DNA of 64,000 nt from an uncultured Prevotellaceae bacterium (lineage in GTDB: Bacteria; Bacteroidota; Bacteroidia; Bacteroidales; Muribaculaceae), in NCBI GenBank assembly GCA_900316835.1, contig ONEL01000015.1:21287-85286 (forward strand). The letters are read 5' to 3'. Positions 17,231 to 25,635 of the stretch are shown piece after piece. The notes below the pieces were generated by a model that was not told where the DNA came from, made no database searches, and saw only the letters and a program-made list of their open reading frames with translations. Position numbers and translations under genes: made by a program. How positions within the stretch are numbered: the stretch's first letter is position 1; each line of letters opens with the position of its first letter.

Positions 17231-18742
17231 TTAGAATACTGGTTTAAAAGTGAGCCTATTGAGGACACCCTCCCACACGCTAGTTAAGGGTTGCCCATTA
17301 ACGTCATATCCTCCAAAGAGGTAGATATAGGGGCATTCCCACTCGGTAATGGGAGTGATGTGCCCTGGGTTGTAGCCCATGAGCCTAGAGCCCGACGCGT
17401 GGAAAATTTGCATTGAGATAAAGGCTTGCGCTCCACAAAATGCCGGCATGTATTTAGGCATCTGTACCGACGACACTCCTTTGCTCCAGTTGATACCCTG
17501 GTTGCGTGAAGTGTAAGTGACGGTATTGAGAGTGCCATCCTCAAGCACGCCACCCATCACCATCCATGTGTCATATCGCTTGGGAGTGTAAGCATCGCTA
17601 GCGGTGAGGTAGGTGTAATAGCTCAGCAGGGTAGCATTGCGCAACTTGGGCAAAGCATTGCCCGAGCCCGTTGTCGATATCACGCCCCACTGGTGCCCGT
17701 CATATCCCCACACCTGGTTTGTGAGCGTGCCATCCCGGGTCACGCCACCCATTATCATCACTTGCTGGTTGCTAGACCACCCGTTGCTAGCCATCACCAG
17801 CTGGCTCATTCCGGCCACTGGGAAGGTAGCGGGCAATGTGGTGGACTCAAAGCCACTGGTGCGTGGATATTCATCATGTTTCCACTCTTCGCCATCATGC
17901 TTCACACCCAGCACGCGGTTGCCATAGGCGCCGATGATGCTCACCCATTCCACACCGCAAGGGCTCCATGTGTCCCCCTTGTCGGAGCTAGTGAAAAGCT
18001 GGTTGTTAATATCGAGCATGTAAAGAGCATCACCTGTAGCGGTAAAGCTTGGCACTTGTGGCTCAAACGGGAGAGAGAGCGATTTCTCCACCCAGTTTCC
18101 TGTTGCCGGGTCGCTACACTCGCTCAAGACATAGCCTGTGCCGGCATGGACCAGGCACAACAGGTTTTCTTCCTGTTGCACAGTCTTTGTCGCCATCACA
18201 GCGCCACCACCAGTGCCTGGCAGGTCGCGACGGCGGTCCTCGTTCCACACAATGGTGTCGGGGTTCTCGCGGTGCACATTCACGCTCACCTTGTAGTCGC
18301 GCGTGTGGTTTCCGTCGCGCGAGGTAATGCGCAATGTCACATCTCCAGTGAAGTCGATACTGTCGGTCGTGGCACCGGTGTAAGTGATGGTGGTGTCCCG
18401 CATCTTTATACCGTTCTTTATAATAAACTGCCTGGAAGCTACAGTCGAGGCGCATCTCACATCGGCGAGCAACGCAGCCACCATGGTGCCGTGGGGCAGC
18501 GAGTCGGCATTATATATTACCGCCCGTTCCTGGTCAATAGTAAACTTAACCGAGTCGAGGTTTGGAGCCACCTTAGCGTTAGCCTTGAGGGCGAAACTCG
18601 AGACCAGTGTTGTTGCCGACGAGTAGACACTATAGTCGGTAATCGTGCTGGTACTATTTTTATCATCGTCCTTGTTGCACGATGCCAAGTTCATTGAGAC
18701 CATTGCGGCCAGCAGTATGTATAAAGCGAAATGTTTCTTCAT
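17231..18742 (-). CDS. DUF6242-type lipoprotein with kelch-like repeats
   Basis: 503 residues from the ATG at 18742. It starts with a lipoprotein signal peptide: KKHFALYILLAAMVSMN then LASC, so the cysteine is lipidated. An N-terminal beta domain (about 30-165) is followed by a propeller-like part with repeated W-G and MGG elements such as QVMIMGGVTRDGTLTNQVWG and WMVMGGVLEDGTLNTVTY. This matches DUF6242 proteins of Bacteroidales, of unknown function. It is 24 bases upstream of the DUF6089 gene and has the only clear promoter before the uppS-bamA block. Confidence 0.7.
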   Translation of the reverse strand: MKKHFALYILLAAMVSMNLASCNKDDDKNSTSTITDYSVYSSATTLVSSFALKANAKVAPNLDSVKFTIDQERAVIYNADSLPHGTMVAALLADVRCASTVASRQFIIKNGIKMRDTTITYTGATTDSIDFTGDVTLRITSRDGNHTRDYKVSVNVHRENPDTIVWNEDRRRDLPGTGGGAVMATKTVQQEENLLCLVHAGTGYVLSECSDPATGNWVEKSLSLPFEPQVPSFTATGDALYMLDINNQLFTSSDKGDTWSPCGVEWVSIIGAYGNRVLGVKHDGEEWKHDEYPRTSGFESTTLPATFPVAGMSQLVMASNGWSSNQQVMIMGGVTRDGTLTNQVWGYDGHQWGVISTTGSGNALPKLRNATLLSYYTYLTASDAYTPKRYDTWMVMGGVLEDGTLNTVTYTSRNQGINWSKGVSSVQMPKYMPAFCGAQAFISMQIFHASGSRLMGYNPGHITPITEWECPYIYLFGGYDVNGQPLTSVWEGVLNRLTFKPVF

Positions 18743-18763
18743 CTTATTATTAAAAATAACTTG

Positions 18764-18771
18764 CAAAGTTA
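18764..18771 (-). promoter_or_regulatory. -7 promoter box of the DUF6242-uppS-bamA-ompH operon
   Basis: TAACTTTG on the minus strand, 21 bases before the ATG at 18742, with a weak GTTG -33 box 18 bases further upstream. It may drive the whole 7.5-kb minus-strand block down to the terminator at 11193-11237. Confidence 0.55.
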
Positions 18772-18989
18772 CAATAAAAAACGGATTTTCAACGACCTTT
18801 ATTGCCACTTTTTTACTAAAAGTCTATAATTTCACGGTGTAAAATTAATAACAAACTATCAATGCAACCGCATTAATTAAGATATTAAAAGGCAAAACCA
18901 CGTTTTTTTCACCTTTTTAACGAAAGACGGGAATAAAACCGCAACCACTAATTTCAAACAATTACTGGGATATTATTTTTTAAAAGACA

Positions 18990-19057
18990 AAAATGCGATT
19001 AAGCGAGACAAAGTTTTAGCTTGCTAGAAACCTTGCGAGCGTGAGCATTTTATTTAT
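18990..19057. repeat. Second dispersed repeat family, copy 1
   Basis: The copy opens with AAATGCGATTAAGCGAGACA and ends with TTGCGAGCGTGAGCATTTTA; the two ends form an imperfect inverted repeat. A second copy with the same ends and a different middle lies at 63799-63871. The gap 18743-19169 otherwise holds only the promoters listed here. Confidence 0.65.
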
Positions 19058-19102
19058 AATTCGTGGTTTTTTACCAGCAGACCGTGCCACCAACACCAGG
19101 GC

Positions 19103-19133
19103 TTGTAATTTTAATATTTTGTGATTAACTTTG
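19103..19133 (+). promoter_or_regulatory. Promoter of the GYF_2 gene
   Basis: TTG at 19103-19105, a 20-base spacer, and TAACTTTG at 19126-19133, 36 bases before the ATG at 19170. Close fit to the Bacteroidetes consensus apart from one base in the -33 box. Confidence 0.55.
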
Positions 19134-19169
19134 CAGTGTGCAATAATTTCTAACTTCAAAAAACTCGCT

Positions 19170-19958
19170 ATGGATTATTACATTTCCAGCGCCGACGGCA
19201 AGTATAAAGGTCCTTTCAAGAAAGAAGACCTGATTGCTAATGGTTTAAAACCCGAGACACTTGTGTGGCGCCAGGGTCAAGCATCGTGGTTGCCTGCTAA
19301 AGACATGCCCGAGATTGCCGATTTGCTAGTTGCCACCCCACCGCCTCTGGCGATGGCGATGGCTCAACACGCGTCGATGCCTTCGCCGCCACCATTGAGT
19401 CAGTTGCAAAACAGCAAGGACGCGCTAGCTCAGGAGCTAGAACAGTCGCGGCTGGAACTTGAAGAGCTAAAAAAGTCCGTTATAACCCTTGAGAATGCCA
19501 AGAAAAAAACTAAAGCTCCAGCGGGTGGCAATGCCACAGCGAGCAAACAGCTCAAGAGCAAACCCAAAAGCGCCGGCACCAGCACAGGAAAAGCCAAAAC
19601 CACGACCAAGGCGAAGAAAAAGCCCAACAACCGCTATAGCTACCCGGTAGCCACCTGGCTTAACGAGTCAATAACACTAATGGTGATTGTAGTAACCCAT
19701 GTGTTGCTTGCAATTACAGGCTACACCACGTTCTTTTACATCTATCTTGACGCTGTGGGAGCCGTGCTATGCGCCGCTGGCATTACACTGGGGCTTAACA
19801 TCCGGGCCCTGAACAAGATTTCCTACAAAAAGGATTCACCCTCCCGCATCAAAGCCGACAAGCTATCCTATATCAATGGCCTGCTAGTGAGCGTGACTGC
19901 CGCGATTGGGTTCTTGATAATCCTCGTTCAATCGGCTCATTACATTTATGTTGTCTAA
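19170..19958 (+). CDS. GYF_2-domain membrane protein
   Basis: 262 residues from the ATG at 19170. The N-terminal 50 residues are a GYF_2 (DUF4339) domain: YYISSADGKYKGPFKKEDL and VWRQGQASWLPAKDMPEI. A proline patch and coiled coil (about 70-110) and a Lys/Ala/Thr-rich linker (about 112-155) follow. The C-terminal half has three membrane helices and the string DSPSRIKADKL between the second and third. That C-terminal half is clearly related to the gene at 20988. GYF_2 domains bind partners or peptides; the function here is unknown. The gene overlaps the upstream end of the next frame, and the TPM gene starts 16 bases after the stop. Confidence 0.65.
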   Translation: MDYYISSADGKYKGPFKKEDLIANGLKPETLVWRQGQASWLPAKDMPEIADLLVATPPPLAMAMAQHASMPSPPPLSQLQNSKDALAQELEQSRLELEELKKSVITLENAKKKTKAPAGGNATASKQLKSKPKSAGTSTGKAKTTTKAKKKPNNRYSYPVATWLNESITLMVIVVTHVLLAITGYTTFFYIYLDAVGAVLCAAGITLGLNIRALNKISYKKDSPSRIKADKLSYINGLLVSVTAAIGFLIILVQSAHYIYVV

Positions 19959-19974
19959 AACCTCGCTTGAAGTC

Positions 19975-20820
19975 ATGAAAAAATTATTTTTTACAAGATA
20001 TGTTTTACTAGCCGTTGTGAGCATTATAGCCCACTTAAATGCCAGTGCCAACATTCCTCCCCGTCCGGCTAACGCTAACGACTTGATTTACGACTACGCG
20101 CATGTGATTGACAGCGCCTACTACAACAGCATCCGCGACTCGTTGCGTAGCCTCTACATGTACAACAAGTGCCAGGTGGTGGTGCTCACAGTAAGCTCAC
20201 TCGACGGAATGGATCTAGAAGAATATAGCCAGAAAGTGTTTCAAACGTGGGGCATTGGCGACAAGGAGACTAATAACGGCGTGCTGATTCTAGTAAAGCC
20301 CAAGACCACGACCAGTAACGGCAAGGTGCGCATCCACACCGGCTATGGAGCCGAAGGCGCCCTGCCCGACTTGCTATGCAAGATGATCCAGACCGACTCG
20401 ATGATTCCCAGCTTCAAGCAGAACAACTATGGTCTAGCCATCATGAAGGCTGTCAATGTGATTAGTCCCGCAATGAAGGGTGAATACCCACAGCACATCG
20501 CCACCTACCTCAAGGAGAAAGAAGAAGAGAAAGCCACCGATGCCATGATTGCTGTGATAATATATTCAATAATTTACATCCTCATCTTTGGGCTAGTGTG
20601 GTATTTTTGTTTCATGCCCACCAAGAAGGACTGGTACTCGATTCTTGCTTCGCCTGTGCTTAGTGCCGCGGTGGGTTCATCGACACGCGGTTCAGGCAGT
20701 TCCTATAGCTCCCGTCGCAGCTCAAGTAGCTGGAGTAGCAGTTCCAGCAGCTCCAGTTCCAGCAGTTGGAGCTGGGGTGGAGGCTCAAGTGGCGGTGGTG
20801 GCGCCAGCAGCTCTTGGTAG
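19975..20820 (+). CDS. TPM-domain (YgcG-like) membrane protein
   Basis: 281 residues from the ATG at 19975. A signal peptide ends near NASAN, then PPRPANANDLIYDYAHVIDS opens a TPM domain (about 25-160) with QVVVLTVSSLDGMDLEEYSQ and IHTGYGAEGALPDLLCKMI. One membrane helix (about 188-207) is followed by FMPTKKDWYSILASPVLS. The tail is almost only serine, tryptophan and glycine and ends GGGSSGGGGASSSW. YgcG-type proteins are membrane-anchored with a periplasmic TPM domain and a Gly/Ser-rich end. Some TPM domains are phosphatases in photosystem repair; activity here is not implied. Confidence 0.75.
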   Translation: MKKLFFTRYVLLAVVSIIAHLNASANIPPRPANANDLIYDYAHVIDSAYYNSIRDSLRSLYMYNKCQVVVLTVSSLDGMDLEEYSQKVFQTWGIGDKETNNGVLILVKPKTTTSNGKVRIHTGYGAEGALPDLLCKMIQTDSMIPSFKQNNYGLAIMKAVNVISPAMKGEYPQHIATYLKEKEEEKATDAMIAVIIYSIIYILIFGLVWYFCFMPTKKDWYSILASPVLSAAVGSSTRGSGSSYSSRRSSSSWSSSSSSSSSSSWSWGGGSSGGGGASSSW

Positions 20821-20987
20821 GGAGTTTTTTTTCAGAGACAATTATGTTGTGCTATCTTTTAAGACAATTACCGACTAATGTTTTGTGCATTAGAGAGGAT
20901 TCATTAAAGACAATCGCATAGAATGAGTTGCCAGTTTTCAGTTCTCAGTCATCAGTTATCAGTTTCAGTTTTAAGAATTGAATGATT
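20821..20987. repeat. AGACAATTAC and CAGTTATCAGT repeat clusters
   Basis: The first 80 bases hold AGACAATTAT, AGACAATTAC and AGACAATCGC units. The last 55 hold a run of CAGT-containing steps (CCAGTTTTCAGTTCTCAGTC and on). Both motif types recur at 4135-4230, 21840-21945, 22090-22105, 36595-36740 and 37190-37215. Confidence 0.55.
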
Positions 20988-21833
20988 ATGAGCCAGAAGT
21001 CTACCGATACAAGCAAAAATGCCGCAGCAATGCAACGCGAGCTCAATAAGACCAAGCGTGAGATAACCTTGATGCGCAAAAAGCTCGCACAGCTTCAGAG
21101 CGAGCAGTCGCAAGACACTCGTCCATCGCCTCCTTCACCTCCCCACGCATTTAAAGTGGACACAAAATATGACTTTCCTGCTGCCACCTGGACTAATGAG
21201 ACCCTGGTGATACTTGCTTGTGTTGTGGGACACTTAGTGCTAGGCATCAGCCGAGTCACGACTTTTGAATATATTTTCCTCGACATCGTGGGGCTACTAA
21301 TGTGTGCCACATCGCTCATCATTGGTTATAACATTAAGAGACTCAACAGGGTGTCTTTTGCACAAGACTCTCCATCTCGTGTCAAGGCCGACCGCCTAGC
21401 ACGCATTGCCGGCTGGATAGTGGCTGTGGCATTTATCATGGGTAGCATCGTGATTTTCTATCAATCGGTGACCGACATGTTCACCGCCCAAGAAGTATCG
21501 GGACGTGTCACCTATCTGGTACTCTACTTTGGTTTTATGGGCATGGTGTGGTACATCTTCTTCAGACCCACCAACCTTGACTTCTACTCCTATAACGCCT
21601 CGCCCGTAAAGAAGTCTAACGCTTTTAAAAAGAAGCTGTATGCCAAGCAGTTGCTAATGTGGAAACAAGACGTTGTAAGGATGGGATACACTAAGGACGA
21701 CTTTGACGTGGACACTGGCGACAGCGACTGGGATAGCGACTGGGACAGCGACTGGGACAGTAGCGATGATAGTGGCGACTGGGACTGGGGCGGTGGCGAC
21801 AGCGGCGGCGGCGGTGCCAGCAGCGAGTGGTAG
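20988..21833 (+). CDS. Mosaic membrane protein related to both upstream neighbours
   Basis: 281 residues from the ATG at 20988 (an in-frame ATG at 20982 also exists). A short coiled coil (about 15-42) replaces the GYF_2 domain. The membrane core (about 65-155) aligns with the GYF_2 protein: FPAATWTNETLVILACVVGH, YIFLDIVG and DSPSRVKADRL. After a further helix, GMVWYIFFRPTNLDFYSYNA aligns with the TPM protein's region after its helix. The tail is repeated DSDWD units and ends GGGDSGGGGASSEW, like the TPM protein's end. So this gene combines parts of two neighbours. No family name is recognised. Confidence 0.6.
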   Translation: MSQKSTDTSKNAAAMQRELNKTKREITLMRKKLAQLQSEQSQDTRPSPPSPPHAFKVDTKYDFPAATWTNETLVILACVVGHLVLGISRVTTFEYIFLDIVGLLMCATSLIIGYNIKRLNRVSFAQDSPSRVKADRLARIAGWIVAVAFIMGSIVIFYQSVTDMFTAQEVSGRVTYLVLYFGFMGMVWYIFFRPTNLDFYSYNASPVKKSNAFKKKLYAKQLLMWKQDVVRMGYTKDDFDVDTGDSDWDSDWDSDWDSSDDSGDWDWGGGDSGGGGASSEW

Positions 21834-21839
21834 GGATTA

Positions 21840-22060
21840 TTTCTTATCAGACAATTACATTAGTTGCCTGTTGCGCTTGGTTTTAAGACAAATACCAACT
21901 AATGCTGGGATTTTTTCAAACAATTACTAACAATTTAAAACAATTTTAATTTATACCTTAGCTAGAGGGACGTTATGTGCCATGACGCATGGAAATTAAA
22001 GAGCTACGCTCTAAATTAAAAAGGCGCTTCGCTCTAAAATTTCACAATATATCAGACTAA
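21840..22060. repeat. Intergenic repeat cluster with inverted gcgc modules
   Basis: Two AGACAATTAC-type units and an ACAATTACTAACAATTT unit are followed by AAGAGCTACGCTCTAAATTA and AAAGGCGCTTCGCTCTAAAA, which are short palindromes around the sequences AGAGC-TACG-CTCT and GCGCTTCGC. The same modules recur at 37010-37320 and 33835-33900. Confidence 0.6.
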
Positions 22061-22097
22061 TCAGAAAAATCCGTAGTCTTATTGAAGTTTGCAGTTA

Positions 22098-23117
22098 TCA
22101 GTTGCATTTTTTCAAGACAAGGATATCATTGCCATCGACGTGCATGGGGGTGGCATTTCTCATGCCCACTTCGGGGGCTTTGATGCCCTTGGTGAGCACC
22201 ACAGGAGAAATCTCAATGCGGGCTTCATTCCAGCAGCCGGCGTTGATAAACTGTCGCAAGATGCTTGCTCCCCCCTCCACCATCACACTGGTGATGCCAC
22301 GGCGGTAGAGGTCGCTGAGCCATGCTTGTGGCATAACATCGATGCGCGCCCATTCCACATTGCCTTTCACCTCGTCTTTCTTAATGTTGTAAATCAGCGT
22401 TTTCCCTCCATCGGTGAGTAAAAGACTATGGGAGGGCAACGACAAGTCACCATCAATTACCACTCGCAACGGCGAGCTACCACTCCAGTGCCGCGTTGTG
22501 AGCGATGGGTTATCGACAGCCACAGTTCGCGCACCCACCAAGATGGCATCCACCCTGGAGCGCTCGCTGTGCATGAGGCGCTGCGTTAGAGCGGTACTAA
22601 ATCTCACTGCGCCATCTTCATTTGCCATGAAGCCGTCGCGGCTTTGCGCCCACTTGAGCATCACCCAAGGTCGCTTAGTGGTGTGAGCTGTAAAAAAACG
22701 CTCGTTCAAGGCTTTACACTCATTTTCCAGCACTCCCACCGTGACGTTAATTCCTGCCTCTCGCAGCATTTCCACTCCTCGTCCGCTCACTTTTTCAAAT
22801 GGGTCGAGGCAGCCCACCACCACTCGCTTGACGCCTTTTTCTATCAAGAGCTTGGCGCATGGTGGCGTTTTGCCATAGTGCGAACATGGCTCAAGAGTGA
22901 CATAGATAGTGCTCTCGTGCAACACACTCTGGTCGTTGACGCTGGCGATGGCATTTACCTCGGCATGAGCTTGCCCACACTGGCGGTGAAATCCCTCTCC
23001 CACAATCATGCCATCGCACACTACCACCGCGCCCACCATGGGATTGGGGGAAGTGTGTCCCGCGCCCTGCCTTGCCAGCTGTAACGCGCGACTCATATAT
23101 TTCTCATCTATTGTCAT
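22098..23117 (-). CDS. ribD: Riboflavin biosynthesis deaminase/reductase
   Basis: 339 residues from the ATG at 23117; a GTG at 23126 lies inside the promoter box and is rejected. The N-terminal deaminase half has NPMVGAVVV, the zinc motif HAEVNAI near residue 50, and EPCSHYGKTPPC near 75. The reductase half starts near residue 150 (PWVMLKWAQSRDGFMA) and has RVDAILVGARTVAVDNPSLT and GITSVMVEGGASILRQFI. RibD carries out the second and third steps of the pathway from GTP to riboflavin in the cytoplasm. No other rib gene is in the window. Its promoter lies inside the end of the upstream DUF2284 gene. Confidence 0.93.
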   Translation of the reverse strand: MTIDEKYMSRALQLARQGAGHTSPNPMVGAVVVCDGMIVGEGFHRQCGQAHAEVNAIASVNDQSVLHESTIYVTLEPCSHYGKTPPCAKLLIEKGVKRVVVGCLDPFEKVSGRGVEMLREAGINVTVGVLENECKALNERFFTAHTTKRPWVMLKWAQSRDGFMANEDGAVRFSTALTQRLMHSERSRVDAILVGARTVAVDNPSLTTRHWSGSSPLRVVIDGDLSLPSHSLLLTDGGKTLIYNIKKDEVKGNVEWARIDVMPQAWLSDLYRRGITSVMVEGGASILRQFINAGCWNEARIEISPVVLTKGIKAPEVGMRNATPMHVDGNDILVLKKCN

Positions 23118-23125
23118 TTGTGGCA

Positions 23126-23157
23126 CAAAGTTACAACAAATACTTTACCATTGCAAA
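23126..23157 (-). promoter_or_regulatory. ribD promoter with a very short leader
   Basis: On the minus strand: TTTG (23157-23154), a 20-base spacer, TAACTTTG (23133-23126), then only eight bases to the ATG at 23117. Both boxes and the spacing are perfect. The promoter overlaps the 3' end of the DUF2284 gene. The mRNA would begin at or just before the start codon. Confidence 0.75.
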
Positions 23158-23705
23158 TCGGGGCCGTTGAAAAAAAGGCCACACACTAGTGTGAGATAAG
23201 GAGGCATCGTGCCGGCACTACCCCACCGCATGTCAATGCCTAGCACTTCGCTTGCTGTGAGCGAGACATTGAAACCATAGGCCTCAAGCGAAGGACGCAC
23301 CAGCTCGGGGTGGCGACACGGGTCGCCACTGGTGCGCGCGCATGGTGCCCCCTTGCAGTGTGGGCACTTTCCCACAAAACCGAATGCCATGCCCCGCGAC
23401 ACCTTTTCCAGTTCAAGCAATCGCTTGTTCACCCTTTCCAGCTCAGGCCACATGAGGTCGTAGACCCTATCGAGAGGCATCTTACTATCGTGAGGTGTGA
23501 TTATTATACCCACAATCAACACCTTTTCAAACGCCACCAAATCCTGCAATGTGTCGTGGTCGAATGGTGGACACCCCCATCGATTAGCATAATTAGGGCA
23601 TTGGCGGCAACAAGCCTCAAAGGTGGGCACATCACGAAATTCACTCACATAACGCTCGCGCCCAATTATCGCCGCCAGCTCCTCAACATCATAGTTTTTT
23701 TCCAT
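23145..23705 (-). CDS. DUF2284 metal-binding protein
   Basis: 186 residues from the ATG at 23705; an ATG at 23723 would overlap the stop of the upstream gene and is a possible alternative. The cysteine clusters typical of DUF2284 are present: CRQCPNYANRWGCPPF near residue 33 and GKCPHCKGAPCA near 113. Those clusters suggest an Fe-S cluster or zinc site in a cytoplasmic protein. No reaction is established for the family. It follows the phosphoethanolamine transferase gene by 7 bases. Confidence 0.8.
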   Translation of the reverse strand: MEKNYDVEELAAIIGRERYVSEFRDVPTFEACCRQCPNYANRWGCPPFDHDTLQDLVAFEKVLIVGIIITPHDSKMPLDRVYDLMWPELERVNKRLLELEKVSRGMAFGFVGKCPHCKGAPCARTSGDPCRHPELVRPSLEAYGFNVSLTASEVLGIDMRWGSAGTMPPYLTLVCGLFFNGPDLQW

Positions 23706-23712
23706 GCATTTT

Positions 23713-25503
23713 TTATTTATCATATCGCCAATCAAAATTCACCACACGCTTGGGTGCCACATACTTATCATTAATCACGTCTCTGCCGGGTCGATAATAA
23801 GGAGTGGTGATGCCAGCAATTCCCAGCAACATTTGCCCAATGTCGTCGGTAGAGAAACGACGACTAGTGGCACTGGCAATTTGCTTCACCAGTCCAGGAT
23901 GCCGCTCAATAAAAACTGGCGAGCACCACACAACTAGTGGCACGTCGAACTGATAATGAAGCGTCTTATTTTCGTCACTATAATTAGAACTACCGCCTCC
24001 TTGCGGGCTACGCCCTATGCTAGGTCGATAATCGTAGATTTCCTCGCCATGGTCGCTCAGGTAAACCACCACAGCATCCCGCTTGCTGAACAACTCAAAA
24101 ACATCACCCAGCACATGGTCGTTGTAGAGAGTGGCGTTATCGTAGTGAGCTATTTGCTCACGCATCTCTTGAGTGAGGAAAGCCTCCTTGCGGAACGTGT
24201 AATCGCTAGCGGTAAAACGGTCAAACCCAGCGCCATGAGGGTATCGCTTGCTAGCCATGATGTGCTGTCCCCGCAAGTGAAAAATCACCAGTCGCGGTTG
24301 AGCCACGCCACAGGCTTGAGAAGTAGCATAGCTGGCAATTATTTCACCATCGTAGTCGTAATTTTTACTATTGAGATTGCTGTAACACAATTTCCTCACA
24401 TCGGGGTGATAGATAAAACCATTTAGCCCGCGCGCGTAATCGGTCGCGGAGAAAAAGTCGCGCTGGTTGTCCCACAGATCCACCTGGTATCCGGCACTCT
24501 TTAAAATCGCCGCCACCAGGGGGCACTGTTGCCACTGCTCGCCATGATTAACACTATTGAGGCTCAGCAAAACACGCATGGTCATGTTAGTGTTGTTGAA
24601 AGGACTCACAGCATCGTCAAACGCCCACAGCCTGCCCCGCCGCTGCTCACGACTCATGCAAGGTGTGGTGGGGAGCGGATAGCCGTAGATTCCAGCGTGC
24701 GACTTGATATAGGATTCCCCTATCACCAGCACTAGCGTGGGAGCATTTTCCATGCGGCGTACAGGTGTTGCCACAGCTTTGCGAGTGACTGCGATAGCTT
24801 CGAGAGTGAGCTCGTCAGTGTGCCGCATGGCTAGCCCGCAAAACATCAGGTTAGAAATAGCGTCAAGTCCAAAGGAGTCGTTATATTGCTTATGGTCTCT
24901 TGCCACCAGCGACCATGCCATAGCCCAAGTGGTTGGGGCGCATGCCGCACCTATCAGCGCAGCCAGCAACACTGGCGCAATCACTCTTCTCATGCGAGAA
25001 GAAGACTCATGGTTGTAGCGGTGCCACCTCAAGTCAATTACTATCCACAGTGCCAAAATCACCAGCATAGTTATTGCCAGCCACATTCCATTGCCATGGA
25101 TAAAATAGGTGGATAGGAACTCGGTAGCCTCAGCACTGTTAGTCTGGGCTACGAAAGAGAAGATCTCGGGCGTGAGACGGGTGCTATAGTTTATCATCAA
25201 GAAACAATAGGTGGCAAGTGCTATCATAGCCACTAGAGCCAGCAACCATCGCAACACTCGCCAGCGCGCCAGGGTAGCGACGAGAGTTGCCAGCACCACA
25301 GCCAGCGCTACCGAGCACGTCATGATGCGCAGCAACCCCAGCACATACCGCACCGTGGGATACTCCAGTTGCCACAGCTTGGGCAAGTCGCCCACAGCAG
25401 GTGCCGCAAGCGCCACAACCCACAGCACCAGCAACGGCAAGTTCCGCATCACAATGCTGACTACTGCTGTTATTGCCGTCGATAATCTCTCACTTAGCTT
25501 CAT
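23713..25503 (-). CDS. Phosphoethanolamine transferase (EptA-like sulfatase fold)
   Basis: 596 residues. Five membrane helices occupy about residues 15-190, then a periplasmic alkaline-phosphatase-fold domain. Catalytic features: VLVIGESYIKSHAGIYGYPL near residue 270 with TTP as nucleophile region, FNNTNMTMRVLLSLNS near 315, and the metal motif VVVYLSDHGEEIYDY near 505. EptA-type enzymes move phosphoethanolamine from phosphatidylethanolamine to lipid A on the outer face of the inner membrane and can raise resistance to cationic peptides. Other glycans could be the acceptor. It has a consensus promoter six bases from its ATG. Confidence 0.85.
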   Translation of the reverse strand: MKLSERLSTAITAVVSIVMRNLPLLVLWVVALAAPAVGDLPKLWQLEYPTVRYVLGLLRIMTCSVALAVVLATLVATLARWRVLRWLLALVAMIALATYCFLMINYSTRLTPEIFSFVAQTNSAEATEFLSTYFIHGNGMWLAITMLVILALWIVIDLRWHRYNHESSSRMRRVIAPVLLAALIGAACAPTTWAMAWSLVARDHKQYNDSFGLDAISNLMFCGLAMRHTDELTLEAIAVTRKAVATPVRRMENAPTLVLVIGESYIKSHAGIYGYPLPTTPCMSREQRRGRLWAFDDAVSPFNNTNMTMRVLLSLNSVNHGEQWQQCPLVAAILKSAGYQVDLWDNQRDFFSATDYARGLNGFIYHPDVRKLCYSNLNSKNYDYDGEIIASYATSQACGVAQPRLVIFHLRGQHIMASKRYPHGAGFDRFTASDYTFRKEAFLTQEMREQIAHYDNATLYNDHVLGDVFELFSKRDAVVVYLSDHGEEIYDYRPSIGRSPQGGGSSNYSDENKTLHYQFDVPLVVWCSPVFIERHPGLVKQIASATSRRFSTDDIGQMLLGIAGITTPYYRPGRDVINDKYVAPKRVVNFDWRYDK

Positions 25504-25509
25504 AGACTA

Positions 25510-25540
25510 CAAAAGTACATAAAAAATCCCATAGCACAAA
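25510..25540 (-). promoter_or_regulatory. Phosphoethanolamine transferase promoter, near-leaderless
   Basis: On the minus strand: TTTG (25540-25537), a 19-base spacer, TACTTTTG (25517-25510), then six bases to the ATG at 25503. Consensus boxes and spacing. Confidence 0.7.
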
Positions 25541-25551
25541 ACATCACCCCA

Positions 25552-25583
25552 TTTGCATTTTTAATATTTTACACTTATCTTTG
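25552..25583 (+). promoter_or_regulatory. Promoter of the beta-propeller/amidase operon
   Basis: TTTG (25552-25555), a 20-base spacer, TATCTTTG (25576-25583), with a leader of about 45 bases before the ATG at 25636. It is back to back with the promoter on the other strand, the two -33 boxes lying 11 bases apart. Confidence 0.75.
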
Positions 25584-25635
25584 CAAAAAAGAAACAAAAT
25601 ACCAACAAAAACATCATAAAATTAATCAATTTACA

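Noticed and set aside
17693..18697. A 334-codon plus-strand frame opposite the DUF6242 gene
   Set aside because: Its translation is rich in His, Cys and Arg without any domain, while the minus frame has a lipobox, a promoter and repeat structure.
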